Position numbers and translations under genes: made by a program
Notes under the pieces: model-generated
Seen by the model: the letters and a program-made list of their open reading frames with translations, nothing else
What the model was told of the DNA's origin: nothing
Database searches by the model: none
Assembly (NCBI GenBank): GCA_016219645.1
Contig: JACRLR010000016.1
Coordinates: 372,001 to 436,000 of the forward strand
DNA length: 64,000 nt
Direction: 5' to 3'
From: Nitrospirota bacterium
GTDB taxonomy: Bacteria; Nitrospirota; Nitrospiria; Nitrospirales; Nitrospiraceae
Shown: positions 27,057 through 35,612 of the stretch, piece by piece
Position numbering within the stretch: the stretch's first letter is position 1
How the letters are laid out: every line of letters begins with the position of its first letter

Positions 27057-27494
27057 ATGGAGACGGTGCGTCAAGAAGATGAGCGAAGTGTAATGGGTCA
27101 GATACTCTGGTACTGGTTGCCGGTTGTGCTCTATGCAGGTGCGATCTTTTACCTGTCCGACCAGCCGCACCCGCAAGAGAAGCTGCCATCGTTCTTGTTC
27201 GAAGAATTCAGCGACAAAGTCTTGCATGCGGTCGAGTATGGTATCTTGGCTCTCCTCTGTTACAGGGCGTTTCGCTGGGCGTCAGGTCCAACTGTCGCTC
27301 GGCAGGCTATCCTGCTGGCCATCGTGACTGCCTCGGTTTACGGCATGACGGATGAAGCGCACCAGGCCTTCATCCCATTCCGAGAATCGGGCTGGCAAGA
27401 TTGGCTGGCCGATACAATCGGCGCAGCCATCGGGGCGCTGAGTGGGCGGTTCCTCGACCGGAATATTCTCCCCCTAGCCAAGCGTGATGCGTGA
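27057..27494 (+). CDS. VanZ-like membrane protein
   Basis: A protein of 145 residues with four hydrophobic helices: about 17-33 (YWLPVVLYAGAIFYLSDQ), 60-75, 85-103 and 120-135. Signature sequences of the VanZ family are present: FYLSDQPHP near the first helix, FSDKVLHAVEYGILALL, and MTDEAHQAFIPFRESGWQDW before the last helix. VanZ gives low-level teicoplanin resistance in enterococci; most homologues have no known function. GGAG lies just before ATG 27057; ATG 27093 is the alternative. It is divergent from the GH57 gene. Confidence 0.85.
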   Translation: METVRQEDERSVMGQILWYWLPVVLYAGAIFYLSDQPHPQEKLPSFLFEEFSDKVLHAVEYGILALLCYRAFRWASGPTVARQAILLAIVTASVYGMTDEAHQAFIPFRESGWQDWLADTIGAAIGALSGRFLDRNILPLAKRDA

Positions 27495-27504
27495 GCACAT
27501 CCTA

Positions 27505-27717
27505 GCAGGATGCTGAAAAAGTCCGCCAGCGGCGTTCTCGCATCGCTCAGAGGCTCAACGTACCGAATGAGATTCTCGAAGATCGGAAGCACCAGAGGGG
27601 TTTATCCGTTCGCCAAGATTCGTTGCAAGGGCGAACGGCCCACACGAAGTGCGGTTTGTACCTCCTCGCCTCTTCGCTCGCTGCGGCCTTGCTAGACAGC
27701 CTTTTTGAGCATCCTGC
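27505..27717 (+). repeat. class C element, full copy
   Basis: Terminal inverted repeats GCAGGATGCTGAAAAAG (27505-27521) and CTTTTTGAGCATCCTGC (27701-27717) differ at one position and bound 213 bases. Internal blocks TCCGCCAGCGGCGTTCTCG and CTCGCTGCGGCCTTGCTAGA recur at other copies. No ORF of note is inside. It looks like a non-autonomous (MITE-like) element. The 509-base gap 27495-28003 consists of this element, an unremarkable stretch and the class B element at 27820. Confidence 0.8.
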
Positions 27718-27819
27718 GGGACGGTTCTCTCCTATCCCAGATAAACAGGCTACAAAAGTTCAGTTGGCTTCATTATAGTTTTTCCGCAGCCTGCTAACGA
27801 TCGACACCGCTCATCAACA

Positions 27820-27950
27820 GAGCAGCCTGGTTGATTCTCGAGTGCGCGCGTCCAACGAGGGTTTCTAGTTCCTCGACTTTCCCAGAAGGAGTAGGCAGAT
27901 TGTTCTTCACTGCGCGCATTCCGCGAGCAGGAGGACGACCAGGCTGCCCG
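27820..27950 (+). repeat. class B element
   Basis: Outer arms GAGCAGCCTGGTTGATTCTC (27820-27839) and GAGGACGACCAGGCTGCCC (27931-27949) are imperfect complements. Inside lie the two conserved cores, GTGCGCGCGTCCAACGAGG and CTGCGCGCATTCCGCGAGCAG, separated by about 50 variable bases. It lies upstream of amgK. Confidence 0.7.
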
Positions 27951-28003
27951 TCTTCTTCCTTGTGAGTGACAAGGTTTGACCGCATCAGTATAATGCCAAG
28001 CCT

Positions 28004-29107
28004 ATGGCTACTGCCAATCCTACCGCGCCCAAACAGCCACTGGTTTTGCCTGATCGTACCCTCGTAGCTGCCACGGTAGAGGGTCGGCTTCCCTTTGAGG
28101 GACAATTCAAGACCCTTACGCCTTTAGCAGGTGATGCCTCCAACCGCCGGTATTTTCGCATCGAGGTGACCGGCGGCGCTGTTCACTCGGTGATTCTCAT
28201 GCAGTTAGCGGAGCCAGAGGCCTTCAAGCAATCAGAAGAAGCCGTCAGCGGAGCGACTCATCAGATCGCCGAGTTGCCATTTCTCAACATTCTGTCGTAT
28301 TTGTCCAAAGCCGGTGTCTCGGCTCCTCGCCTCTATCACTACGATCAGGCAGCGGGGCTGCTCTATCTTGAAGATTTTGGAGACCTTACCCTAGCGGAAG
28401 CCTGTCGTGAGGCAAATGCCGCAGATGTGGAAGCGCACTATACGCAGGCTGTCGATGTTCTTACGCAGATGCAATCGAAGGTCACCTCACTCGCCGATTC
28501 GAATTGTCTCGCGTTCCACCGAAGTTTCGATGTGCCGCTCCTCATGTGGGAGTTCGACCATTTCCTGGAATATGGGATTGTGGCGCGGCAGGGGAAGCCC
28601 ATGTGCGCGGACGATCATCTGCCCATCCGCGGCGAATGTGAGAGAATCGCCGAGTTGCTCGCCGGCCAGCCGCGCGTCTTCGTCCACCGCGACTATCACT
28701 CGCGCAATTTGATGGTCGATGGCAAACGGCTGGGGGTCATCGACTTTCAAGATGCCTTGATGGGGCCGGCGACATACGATCTCGCCTCGCTGCTGCGCGA
28801 TGCCTATATCGAACTCGACGAGGCGCTGATCGACCGCTTGATCAACCGCTACCTCGACCGATTAACGACTCATCGAGGACTATGGGGTAACCGGGAAACG
28901 TTCCGCCGCCTGTTCGACTTCACCAGCATCCAGCGTAATCTCAAAGCGGCTGGGCGATTCGTCTACATCGATCGCGTCAAAGGCAATCCCAAATTTCTCG
29001 CCGATATTCCGCGTGTCCTGAACTATGTCAAACGGAATCTCCTGAAGTATCCGGAGCTGGCAACGCTGCGGAAACATCTCACCCCCTATGTACCGGAACT
29101 ACAGTGA
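28004..29107 (+). CDS. amgK: AmgK-like amino-sugar anomeric kinase
   Basis: Aminoglycoside-phosphotransferase-fold kinase of 367 residues. In peptidoglycan recycling AmgK phosphorylates N-acetylmuramate and N-acetylglucosamine at C1. The catalytic loop VFVHRDYHSRNLM contains D230, and the Mg-binding GVIDFQDALMGPATYDLASL lies at about 244-263. The ATP-binding region starts at LAGDASNRRYFRI. It is followed after 85 bases by a MurU-like nucleotidyltransferase, the known partner. Together they feed MurNAc back to UDP-MurNAc and bypass early fosfomycin-sensitive steps. No clear Shine-Dalgarno before the ATG. Confidence 0.85.
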   Translation: MATANPTAPKQPLVLPDRTLVAATVEGRLPFEGQFKTLTPLAGDASNRRYFRIEVTGGAVHSVILMQLAEPEAFKQSEEAVSGATHQIAELPFLNILSYLSKAGVSAPRLYHYDQAAGLLYLEDFGDLTLAEACREANAADVEAHYTQAVDVLTQMQSKVTSLADSNCLAFHRSFDVPLLMWEFDHFLEYGIVARQGKPMCADDHLPIRGECERIAELLAGQPRVFVHRDYHSRNLMVDGKRLGVIDFQDALMGPATYDLASLLRDAYIELDEALIDRLINRYLDRLTTHRGLWGNRETFRRLFDFTSIQRNLKAAGRFVYIDRVKGNPKFLADIPRVLNYVKRNLLKYPELATLRKHLTPYVPELQ

Positions 29108-29111
29108 ATGT

Positions 29112-29185
29112 CGTGAGGGGTGAGGCGTTAGGGGTTAGGCGATGGGGAAATGAACCCCCTTACCCCTTACCCCTTACCCCTCACG
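29112..29185. repeat. Heptad-type hairpin (GTGAGGG/GTAAGGG units) before murU
   Basis: The left arm (29112-29147) CGTGAGGGGTGAGGCGTTAG and the right arm (29156-29185) CCCTTACCCCTCACG-type units, period seven, are near-complementary. The right arm ends in CACGAGG, which serves as Shine-Dalgarno for the murU ATG at 29193. Folding of this hairpin could therefore hide or expose the ribosome binding site. Confidence 0.75.
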
Positions 29186-29192
29186 AGGTTGC

Positions 29193-29942
29193 ATGAAAGC
29201 CATGATCCTCGCAGCGGGCCTTGGAACTCGCCTAAGGCCGCTCACGAATACAATGCCGAAACCGCTCCTTCCCATTGCCGGTACGCCGCTGATCGTGTGG
29301 AACCTCTTGCTCCTCAAGCGGTATGGGTTTCTGGATGTCGTGATCAACCTGCACTACCTCGGACCGATGATCGAGCAGGTGGTCGGCAACGGCTCGCGAT
29401 ATGGGGTGCGGATTACCTATTCACGCGAGCCGGTTATTTTAGGGACCGGCGGAGGGATCAAACAGGCGGAGCCGTATTTTTCCGGATCGCCGGTGCTCAT
29501 CCTGAACGGAGATACGCTCGTGGAGATCGATTTGGAAGCCCTGTGGGCATTCCATCGAGAACGAAACGCGGCAGCGACCTTGGTCCTCCGGTCCGACCCA
29601 GATTCCGTACGGTGGGGGCTGATTGAGGTAGGGGACGCCGGTAGGATCGTGCGGATCACCGGGCGTGGCCTCTCCGAGCCGACCGTGACTCAACCGAGAA
29701 TGTTCGCGGGCGTTCATATCTTGCACCCCCGTCTGCTGCGCGAAGTTCCGAAGGGGAAGGCATCTTCGATCATCGAGGCCTATGTGTCGGGGATTCAGCG
29801 AAACGAAGCCGTGCTGGGGTACGATCACCAGGGTTATTGGTCAGACATCGGCACGCCCGAGCGGTACGGACAGGCTGAGCAGGATGCGAGATCAGGGAGA
29901 ATCGATTTATCCCGCAGAAGTCTTTCGCCATCTGCTAGATGA
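29193..29942 (+). CDS. murU: MurU-like N-acetylmuramate-1-phosphate uridylyltransferase
   Basis: Sugar-phosphate nucleotidyltransferase of 249 residues. The N-terminal signature is MKAMILAAGLGTRLRPLTN, with the basic MPKPLLPIAG next and the metal-binding LILNGDTLVEIDL near 105. LGTGGGIKQAEPYF is typical of MurU/RmlA-like enzymes. The single-domain size without a left-handed helix domain, and the position directly after amgK, support MurU in peptidoglycan recycling. The ATG is preceded by GAGG, which is the end of the hairpin at 29112-29185. Confidence 0.85.
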   Translation: MKAMILAAGLGTRLRPLTNTMPKPLLPIAGTPLIVWNLLLLKRYGFLDVVINLHYLGPMIEQVVGNGSRYGVRITYSREPVILGTGGGIKQAEPYFSGSPVLILNGDTLVEIDLEALWAFHRERNAAATLVLRSDPDSVRWGLIEVGDAGRIVRITGRGLSEPTVTQPRMFAGVHILHPRLLREVPKGKASSIIEAYVSGIQRNEAVLGYDHQGYWSDIGTPERYGQAEQDARSGRIDLSRRSLSPSAR

Positions 29943-30069
29943 ATAGCCGCGCCCTTCCTAGCACATCGAACGATCAGGCTATTATCTCCTCTTTTTTGCC
30001 CGGCCAGGATGATAAGATGTCTGCTCTTACACAGATGAGACAACCCATTCATACTTTTATGAGGGAATT

Positions 30070-30483
30070 ATGACCGTGACTCTGATTCGTTGCATCATCG
30101 GAATATCATTGGGGGGCATGCTAGCCGCGAGCGTCTGTCTCGCAGCAGAACCGGCTGAGGTAGAAAAGTTCGTGAAGGCTCGTATCGAGATCGGTGAGAT
30201 GATGATGAACTATTTTCAGGGCGGAGGGCCTGCCGGGGGAGGCCAGCAGCCGTCGCCTGAACAGATGAGAAGCATGGGGGCGGACATCCATGCGAAACTC
30301 GGTAAAGTCTTGGCAAAGCATGATCTGACGGTTGAAGAGTACCGAAAGCGCAGTCCGGAGGTTTTCGCCGATGAGGCGGCGGTCAAGGGCTATCTCAACG
30401 AGCATCCTGATCTAAAGCAACGTTACGAGGCGCTCCCGCTGGATCGGATGGGACGTGGCGGCAGCACCGGGCGTGGGTATTAG
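30070..30483 (+). CDS. Small secreted protein of unknown function
   Basis: A protein of 137 residues with a signal peptide (hydrophobic to about residue 20, cleavage likely near CLAAEPAE). The mature part is helical and charged, with a Gly/Gln-rich loop (QGGGPAGGGQQPSPEQ) in the middle and a Gly-rich C-terminus (DRMGRGGSTGRGY). I do not recognise the family; the pattern resembles DUF4168-like small periplasmic helical proteins. GAGGGAAT precedes the ATG. It stands alone between murU and a class B repeat. Confidence 0.7.
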   Translation: MTVTLIRCIIGISLGGMLAASVCLAAEPAEVEKFVKARIEIGEMMMNYFQGGGPAGGGQQPSPEQMRSMGADIHAKLGKVLAKHDLTVEEYRKRSPEVFADEAAVKGYLNEHPDLKQRYEALPLDRMGRGGSTGRGY

Positions 30484-30519
30484 CAGCCTGTCCAAGCTTG
30501 CTCGTTGCTCTCTCATGGA

Positions 30520-30695
30520 ATGGCACCTGTGGTGGTCCCACTGCGCCCGTCGAACGAGGCTACAGATATTTCCTCCAAGCTCGCTCGTTCTCTCTTCAGG
30601 GATGGGGGCTGATTGATCTCCCCTTGCGCGCGTCCAACGAGGGGAGTCCGCGACCGCGCGTTGCGCGAGCACAGGAGATCATCAGCCTCCATCCC
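30520..30695 (+). repeat. class B element plus partial copy
   Basis: The full copy is 30600-30695: outer arms GGATGGGGGCTGATTGATCT and AGGAGATCATCAGCCTCCAT pair with few mismatches. Between them are the cores TTGCGCGCGTCCAACGAGG (30624-30642) and CGCGCGTTGCGCGAGCAC (30655-30672). Just upstream, 30541-30559 holds an isolated first core, CTGCGCCCGTCGAACGAGG, from a second, decayed copy. Confidence 0.75.
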
Positions 30696-30709
30696 TTTCC
30701 TTCCTTTGA

Positions 30710-30738
30710 TTGACTCCTCCCCACCCCCTCCATATAAT
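30710..30738 (+). promoter_or_regulatory. Strong sigma-70-type promoter
   Basis: TTGACT (30710-30715), 17-base spacer, then a perfect TATAAT (30733-30738). It lies 40 bases upstream of ATG 30779 and decides the start: the longer frame from 30710 would begin inside the promoter. It may drive the genes from 30779 through the GlmL-like operon. Confidence 0.7.
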
Positions 30739-30778
30739 GCCGCTCGATAGTAGATTTCGGCTGCCATTCCACACAGTT

Positions 30779-31159
30779 ATGACTTCTTTCTCCAAGACAT
30801 CTTTGGCTGGGAAATGGGACAAGGTCCGTGACGAACTGTCCCATGCGTTTGCCACCAAGACCGAGGCAGAGGCGTTCACAAGTGGAGATCTTCTGCTGCT
30901 TGATCGGGTGGCCGATGCGGTAGTGAAACGGGGCATGACTGCGCCAGCCACGATTTTTCTGGAATCAATCGGTCCAATGAATTTTCTCGGCAGTCAGGCG
31001 CTGTATTTTCTGGCCCCGATCGTCGAATGGGCGTTAGACGCGAAAGAAATTGAGCATGTGGCTCGATTGCTTGAACGACGCGAGACGATCCCCCGTCTCA
31101 TCACAATCATCGAAACGAAGTCTGCTCCCCAGGCTCCTCCTGGAGCCGCCGCTCAATGA
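30779..31159 (+). CDS. Hypothetical cytoplasmic protein upstream of the GlmL-like gene
   Basis: A protein of 126 residues without signal peptide or membrane helix. It is helical, with the conserved-looking stretch FLESIGPMNFLGSQALYFLA and a Pro/Ala tail. From the amphipathic pattern it could pack against a membrane protein or a helical partner. I do not recognise the family. It is the first gene after a strong promoter and lies about 105 bases before the GlmL-like ATPase gene, so it may belong to that operon. The start at 30779 is chosen because the promoter -10 box lies inside the longer frame. Confidence 0.65.
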   Translation: MTSFSKTSLAGKWDKVRDELSHAFATKTEAEAFTSGDLLLLDRVADAVVKRGMTAPATIFLESIGPMNFLGSQALYFLAPIVEWALDAKEIEHVARLLERRETIPRLITIIETKSAPQAPPGAAAQ

Positions 31160-31166
31160 CGCATCC

Positions 31167-31227
31167 TCGTGAAGCGTGCCTCGTGAAGCGTAGTTCGCGA
31201 ACGACGAGATACGAGATACGAACGACG
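31167..31227. repeat. Short-unit repeat tract (CGTGAAG / ACGAGAT)
   Basis: CGTGAAGCGTGCCTCGTGAAG is followed by GTTCGCGAAC and ACGAGATACGAGATACGAAC. Repeated units of seven flank a central palindrome (TTCGCGAA), so an imperfect hairpin is possible. It lies in the gap before the GlmL-like gene. Confidence 0.5.
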
Positions 31228-31265
31228 TGTGACCAGGTACGCATTTCAGATCAAGAGCCCGCCAC

Positions 31266-33092
31266 GTGACGATCCAGGAATCAAGCAAGATCACCCATCC
31301 CCTCAATGTCATTGTCGCGACAGACTGTGGCAGCACCACGACCAAAGCTATTCTGATCGAGAAGGTCGGCGACGAATACCGGCAAACCTTCCGGGGTGAA
31401 GCGCCGACGACAGTCGAGGCCCCCTTCGAAGATGTGACGCGTGGTGTGCTGAACGCGATTGCCGAAATTGAAGAACTCTCCGGCCGGAAAATCCTCGATG
31501 GATACAGGATCATCACGCCTTGTCGTGATCCGAAAACGGGCGTGGACATCTATATTTCTACCAGCAGCGCGGGCGGCGGGTTGCAGATGATGGTGACGGG
31601 GGTCGTGCAGAACATGACGGGGGAGAGCGCGCAACGGGCTGCGCTCGGCGCCGGCGCGATTGTCATTGACGTGCTGGCATCGAACGACGGCCGATTGCCG
31701 CATGAAAAGATCGAACGTATTCGTACGATGAGACCGGACATGATCTTGATGTCAGGCGGGACGGATGGCGGCGCGGTCAGTCATGTGGTCGAGATGGCAG
31801 AGTACATTTCAGCCGCTGAGCCGCGCCCCCGGTTCGGGGCAACTTTCAAGCTCCCGTTGATTTATGCGGGCAATAAAGATGCGCAGCCGCAAGTAAAAAA
31901 GATCCTGGGTGAGAAAACTGCGCTGGTGCTGACAGACAATATTCGCCCGGTGTTGGAGCGGGAGAATCTCGCACCGGCGCGGAACAAGATTCACGACCTG
32001 TTTCTGGAACATGTCATGCAGCAGGCGCCGGGCTACAAGAAACTGATCGAGATGGCCGGTGCGCCGATCATGCCGACGCCGGCGGCGGTCGGCGTGATCA
32101 TGGAGACAATAGCCAAGCGGGAACATGTGAACGTGATCGGGGTGGATATCGGCGGCGCCACTACCGACGTGTTCTCGGTCTTCGAGGGCCTGTTCAATCG
32201 GACCGTCAGTGCGAATCTCGGCATGTCCTACAGTATCTCCAATGTGCTGGCCGAAGCAGGCCTCCCCAATATTATGCGGTGGGTGCCCTTCACGATCGAT
32301 GAACAGACGCTCCGCAATCGGATCAAGAACAAGATGATCCGCCCGACGACGATTCCGCAGACGCTGGATGAGTTGCAGATCGAACATGCGATTTCCCGTG
32401 AGGCGCTCCGGCTCGCCCTCATCCACCATAAGTCCCTCGCGACGGCCCTCAAGGGTGTGCAGCAGGAGCGTACGATCTCGGATGTGTTCGAGCAGCAACA
32501 GTCCGGCAAGACGTTGATCGACATGCTCAAGCTGGATCTCATCGTCGGGAGCGGCGGAATCCTGTCCCACGCGCCGCGCCGCGTGCAATCGATGCTGATG
32601 ATGGTGGATGCGTACGAGCCCCTAGGGGTGACGAGGCTTTCAGTAGACAGTATCTTCATGATGCCGCATCTAGGAGTTCTTTCGACCATCAACGAAAAAG
32701 CCGCAACCGATGTCTTTGTCCGTGACTGCATGGTCTACTTGGGAACCTGTGTCGCGCCGATCGGGCAGGGAAAAGAAGGGGATCGGTGTGCAGACTATAC
32801 GATCACCTTTCCTGATGGGCGGGTGGACAAGGGACAACTCTCGTTCGGCGACCTTCGGCTGGTTCCGCTGTCCGATGGACAGAAGGCCTCGATCACAGTC
32901 CAGCCTGCGAAACAGGTGAATCTCGGGGCAGGAGCAGGAGTGCCGGTCACGAGAGAAGTGCATGGAGGAGTGGTGGGGCTATTGCTCGATGGGCGTGGGC
33001 GCCCATTGCAGTTGCCTGCCGACCACAATGCCAGAGTGGCATCGCTGACGAAATGGTATAGCGCAGTCGGGCTGTACCCGAAGGGAGGTTGA
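31266..33092 (+). CDS. GlmL/MutL-like ASKHA ATPase, without mutase neighbours
   Basis: A protein of 608 residues. The N-terminal phosphate-1 motif ATDCGSTTTKAILIE (about 18-32) and a second actin-like motif VIGVDIGGATTDVFSVFEG (from about 290) define the acetate-kinase/Hsp70/actin fold of the GlmL (MutL) family. In clostridia GlmL accompanies the B12-dependent glutamate mutase. Here no mutase, B12-binding subunit or methylaspartase gene is near. Instead six downstream genes encode a soluble protein, membrane proteins and a MEMO protein. Other conserved stretches are TSSAGGGLQMMVTGVV and LIVGSGGILSHAPR. Its last codons lie in a hairpin repeat. It probably powers or gates the membrane complex encoded behind it (inference). 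Confidence 0.85.
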   Translation: MTIQESSKITHPLNVIVATDCGSTTTKAILIEKVGDEYRQTFRGEAPTTVEAPFEDVTRGVLNAIAEIEELSGRKILDGYRIITPCRDPKTGVDIYISTSSAGGGLQMMVTGVVQNMTGESAQRAALGAGAIVIDVLASNDGRLPHEKIERIRTMRPDMILMSGGTDGGAVSHVVEMAEYISAAEPRPRFGATFKLPLIYAGNKDAQPQVKKILGEKTALVLTDNIRPVLERENLAPARNKIHDLFLEHVMQQAPGYKKLIEMAGAPIMPTPAAVGVIMETIAKREHVNVIGVDIGGATTDVFSVFEGLFNRTVSANLGMSYSISNVLAEAGLPNIMRWVPFTIDEQTLRNRIKNKMIRPTTIPQTLDELQIEHAISREALRLALIHHKSLATALKGVQQERTISDVFEQQQSGKTLIDMLKLDLIVGSGGILSHAPRRVQSMLMMVDAYEPLGVTRLSVDSIFMMPHLGVLSTINEKAATDVFVRDCMVYLGTCVAPIGQGKEGDRCADYTITFPDGRVDKGQLSFGDLRLVPLSDGQKASITVQPAKQVNLGAGAGVPVTREVHGGVVGLLLDGRGRPLQLPADHNARVASLTKWYSAVGLYPKGG

Positions 33093-33166
33093 GGTTGAGG
33101 CTGAGGTTAAGGTTGAGTGAAGAAAGCTAGCCCGGTTTTCTCAACCTGAACCTCAACCTGAACCTT
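33087..33166. repeat. Hexad-type hairpin (GAGGTT units)
   Basis: The left arm (33087-33117) has GGTTGAGGTTGAGGCTGAGG, period six. The right arm (33140-33166) CTCAACCTGAACCTCAACCT is its near complement. The stop codon TGA of the GlmL-like gene is formed within the left arm. It fills the gap to the next gene. Confidence 0.75.
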
Positions 33167-33174
33167 CTCAAAGA

Positions 33175-34305
33175 ATGGCCCATTCCTATACGCCGGGATT
33201 AACCGTCACAGAACAGGCCCTGGTACGGCGACGTCGGATGTTGTCGTTGCCTGGCACGGTGTTGGTCGCAGCCGGAGAGACTGTGCGTGCGAATCAGGCG
33301 GTGGCTCGCGCAGAATTGCCCGGGAAGGTCTACCCCTTGAATCTTGCCAATCAGTTGGGTGTGGCGCCGGATGAGATTCAGGAATACCTGATCAAAAAGG
33401 CAGGCGATAGGGTGCAGAAGGATGAGATTCTGGCCGAGAACAAGCCGCTTGTGAAGTGGTTCAAGACGGAAGTCCGCTCGCCGATCACGGGTATTGTGGA
33501 GTCCGTGTCTACCGTCACGGGGCAGGTGCTGTTGCGGGACCCGCCGCGTGTGCTGGAATTGCTGGGCTACGTCGATGGGACCATTGTTGAGGTGATTCCG
33601 CAGCAGGGGGTTGTGGTAGAGACTGATTGCAGTCTGGTGCAGGGCATTTTCGGTATCGGTGGTGAAACCAGAGGTGAGATCGTCATCGCAGTGGCGTCGC
33701 CGGAGGAAGTGCTCTCGCCTGGCCATTTCACTCCGGAGATGAAGGGGAAGGTTGTTGTGGGAGGCTCCTTCATCTCGTCGGACGCGCTGGCTCGCGCGAA
33801 GGAGGTTGGGGTAGCCGGTGTAGTGATCGGCGGGATCCATGATAAAGATTTGCGGGCGCTGCTGGGCTACGATCTTGGCGTGGCGATCACCGGCACGGAA
33901 CAGGTCGGCTTTACCCTGATCCTCACTGAAGGGTTCGGCCCCATCCCCATGGCCCGCAAGACCTTTACACTCCTCTCCGCCCACGCAGGGCAACCGGCTT
34001 CGATTTCAGGCGCCACTCAGATTCGAGCCGGCGTCATCCGACCGGAGATCATCATTCCAAAAGGAAGCCCATCGGGTGATCACGCGGTGGCAACCGATCT
34101 ACAGCGGGAAGGCATCAGGATCGGAGACCAAGTCCGCATCATCCGAGATCCACTGTTCGGAAAGATCGGCGAAGTCGCGAGTCTGCCGTCCGATCTGCAG
34201 AAGATTCCAACCGAGAGCGAGGTGCGCGTCATGGAAGTCCGATTTGCCGACGGCAGCAGAACCATGATACCGCGCGCGAACATTGAATTGATCGAAGGAA
34301 CCTAA
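33175..34305 (+). CDS. Soluble barrel/KOW-like protein of the GlmL operon
   Basis: A protein of 376 residues without signal or membrane segments. An N-terminal beta-rich part (LSLPGTVLVAAGETVRANQ) resembles barrel-sandwich hybrid (biotinyl/lipoyl-like) folds. Then EVRSPITGIVESVSTVTGQV looks like a second half of such a barrel. A Gly/Val-rich central part (KGKVVVGGSFISSDALARA, VAGVVIGGIHDKDLRALLG) looks alpha/beta. The C-terminal ~60 residues (IGDQVRIIRDPLFGKIGEVA ... RFADGSRTMIPRANIELIE) match a KOW/SH3-like barrel. There is no lipoyl/biotin lysine motif. Overlaps the next gene by one base (TAATG). Function unknown. Confidence 0.75.
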   Translation: MAHSYTPGLTVTEQALVRRRRMLSLPGTVLVAAGETVRANQAVARAELPGKVYPLNLANQLGVAPDEIQEYLIKKAGDRVQKDEILAENKPLVKWFKTEVRSPITGIVESVSTVTGQVLLRDPPRVLELLGYVDGTIVEVIPQQGVVVETDCSLVQGIFGIGGETRGEIVIAVASPEEVLSPGHFTPEMKGKVVVGGSFISSDALARAKEVGVAGVVIGGIHDKDLRALLGYDLGVAITGTEQVGFTLILTEGFGPIPMARKTFTLLSAHAGQPASISGATQIRAGVIRPEIIIPKGSPSGDHAVATDLQREGIRIGDQVRIIRDPLFGKIGEVASLPSDLQKIPTESEVRVMEVRFADGSRTMIPRANIELIEGT

Positions 34306-35612
34306 TGTTCGTGAAACGTGAAACGTTAAACGTGAAACGTCGCGGATGGCGATTTCCGGCGGCAGCATTAGCATTGCTCGTCGTGGTTCTTCTGAGTCAG
34401 TCATGGTTGCCGGTGTTTGCTCAAACTGACGAGACGAACAAGACCCTCGCTCCCCCGCAAGATGTTCGAGTGTTCGATACTCCGAGCGATGGAGGCGGCA
34501 GCCTGACCCTGCTCTGGTTGCCCGCTCCCGACGAGAGCGCGGCAACCAAGTATCAGGTCTTACTGAGCGAGGGAGCCGCAGTGCCGGATCCTGCCGCGAT
34601 GACAGTTGTGGCGGAGTTTCCAGCGAATCAACGCTATGTCCGTGAATCCAGGTGGCCCTGGTGGACGAGACCTGCAGCGGGAGATCAACACCAGTTCACC
34701 CTCAGAAGTGGCAAGGGGATCGAGCTGAAGGACGGGACCTTCTACCTCATCACGGTGGCGAGGGTCTCTGGCGACGATCGCGCGATCGCCACGCCTGTTC
34801 AAGCGACGCCCCAACCGAATTGGATGAACTGGAATCAGATGAATAATCTGGTGTTGGCCCTTCTGTTCGGAGGCATCGTGTTCTACGCAATAGGGATAGC
34901 AAGAAAGCGGGAGATCTTTCTCCGGCGCATTCCCGGTCTTGCTGCGGTGGATGAGGCCATCGGCCGCGCAACGGAGTTGGGTAAACCGATCCTGTACCTC
35001 ACCGGCGCCCATGACATGCATGATCCTTCGACCATTGCCGCCGCGATCATTCTGGGGCGCGTGGCCAAACGCGCTGCCGCCTATGAGACCGATCTCCTTG
35101 TGCCGCACCGCGATCCGATTACCATGGCCGTCTGTCAGGAAATTACGAAACAGGCCTATCTGGAAGCAGGCAAGCCTGACCTGTACAAGGACGATTCGAA
35201 TTTCTTCATTACGTCGGATCAATTCAGCTATACCGCAGCGGTGGACGGCATCATGCTGCGCAAAAAACCTGCGGCGAATTTCTTCATGGGATCGTACTTT
35301 GCCGAGGCTTTGTTGTTGACGGAAACTGGCGCGAGCACCGGCGCAATCCAAATCGCGGGGACGGACTCCGATCACCAGCTTCCATTCTTCGTCACCACCT
35401 GCGATTACACCTTAATTGGAGAGGAACTCTACGCTGCCAGCGCCTACCTCTCCAGAGAACCGGTTCAGGTCGGCACGTTGCGCGGACAGGACATCGGCAA
35501 GGCCCTCATCCTCGGCGTCCTCGGTATCGGGACCGTCCTGGCGACCCTCGGGGTCATATTCGATGCACAGTGGCCGCAACTATTCCTCGACCTGTTCAAG
35601 GACGTGAAATGA
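34305..35612 (+). CDS. Membrane protein with FN3-like region and conserved cytosolic domain
   Basis: A protein of 435 residues. A basic N-terminus encoded by GTGAAAC repeats is followed by a signal/anchor helix at about 18-38. Residues ~48-165 form a fibronectin-III-like extracytoplasmic domain (APPQDVRVFDTPSDGGGSLT). A membrane helix follows at about 180-200, then a ~190-residue cytosolic domain with striking blocks: IPGLAAVDEAIGRATELGKP, LVPHRDPITMAVCQE, IMLRKKPAANFFMGSYFAEA, and FFVTTCDYTLIGEELYAASA. A last helix is near 398-420. I believe this cytosolic domain is the one catalogued as DUF6754 (from memory). It overlaps both neighbours, so it is tightly coupled in the operon. Confidence 0.8.
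   Translation: MFVKRETLNVKRRGWRFPAAALALLVVVLLSQSWLPVFAQTDETNKTLAPPQDVRVFDTPSDGGGSLTLLWLPAPDESAATKYQVLLSEGAAVPDPAAMTVVAEFPANQRYVRESRWPWWTRPAAGDQHQFTLRSGKGIELKDGTFYLITVARVSGDDRAIATPVQATPQPNWMNWNQMNNLVLALLFGGIVFYAIGIARKREIFLRRIPGLAAVDEAIGRATELGKPILYLTGAHDMHDPSTIAAAIILGRVAKRAAAYETDLLVPHRDPITMAVCQEITKQAYLEAGKPDLYKDDSNFFITSDQFSYTAAVDGIMLRKKPAANFFMGSYFAEALLLTETGASTGAIQIAGTDSDHQLPFFVTTCDYTLIGEELYAASAYLSREPVQVGTLRGQDIGKALILGVLGIGTVLATLGVIFDAQWPQLFLDLFKDVK
34310..34341 (+). repeat. GTGAAAC heptad tract inside a coding start
   Basis: CGTGAAACGTGAAACGTTAA then ACGTGAAACG repeats a seven-base unit at codons 3-13 of the gene at 34305, where it encodes a basic stretch (VKRETLNVKRR). The GTGAAAC unit is that of the hairpins at 36.3 and 45.9 kb, here without the second arm. 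Confidence 0.65.
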
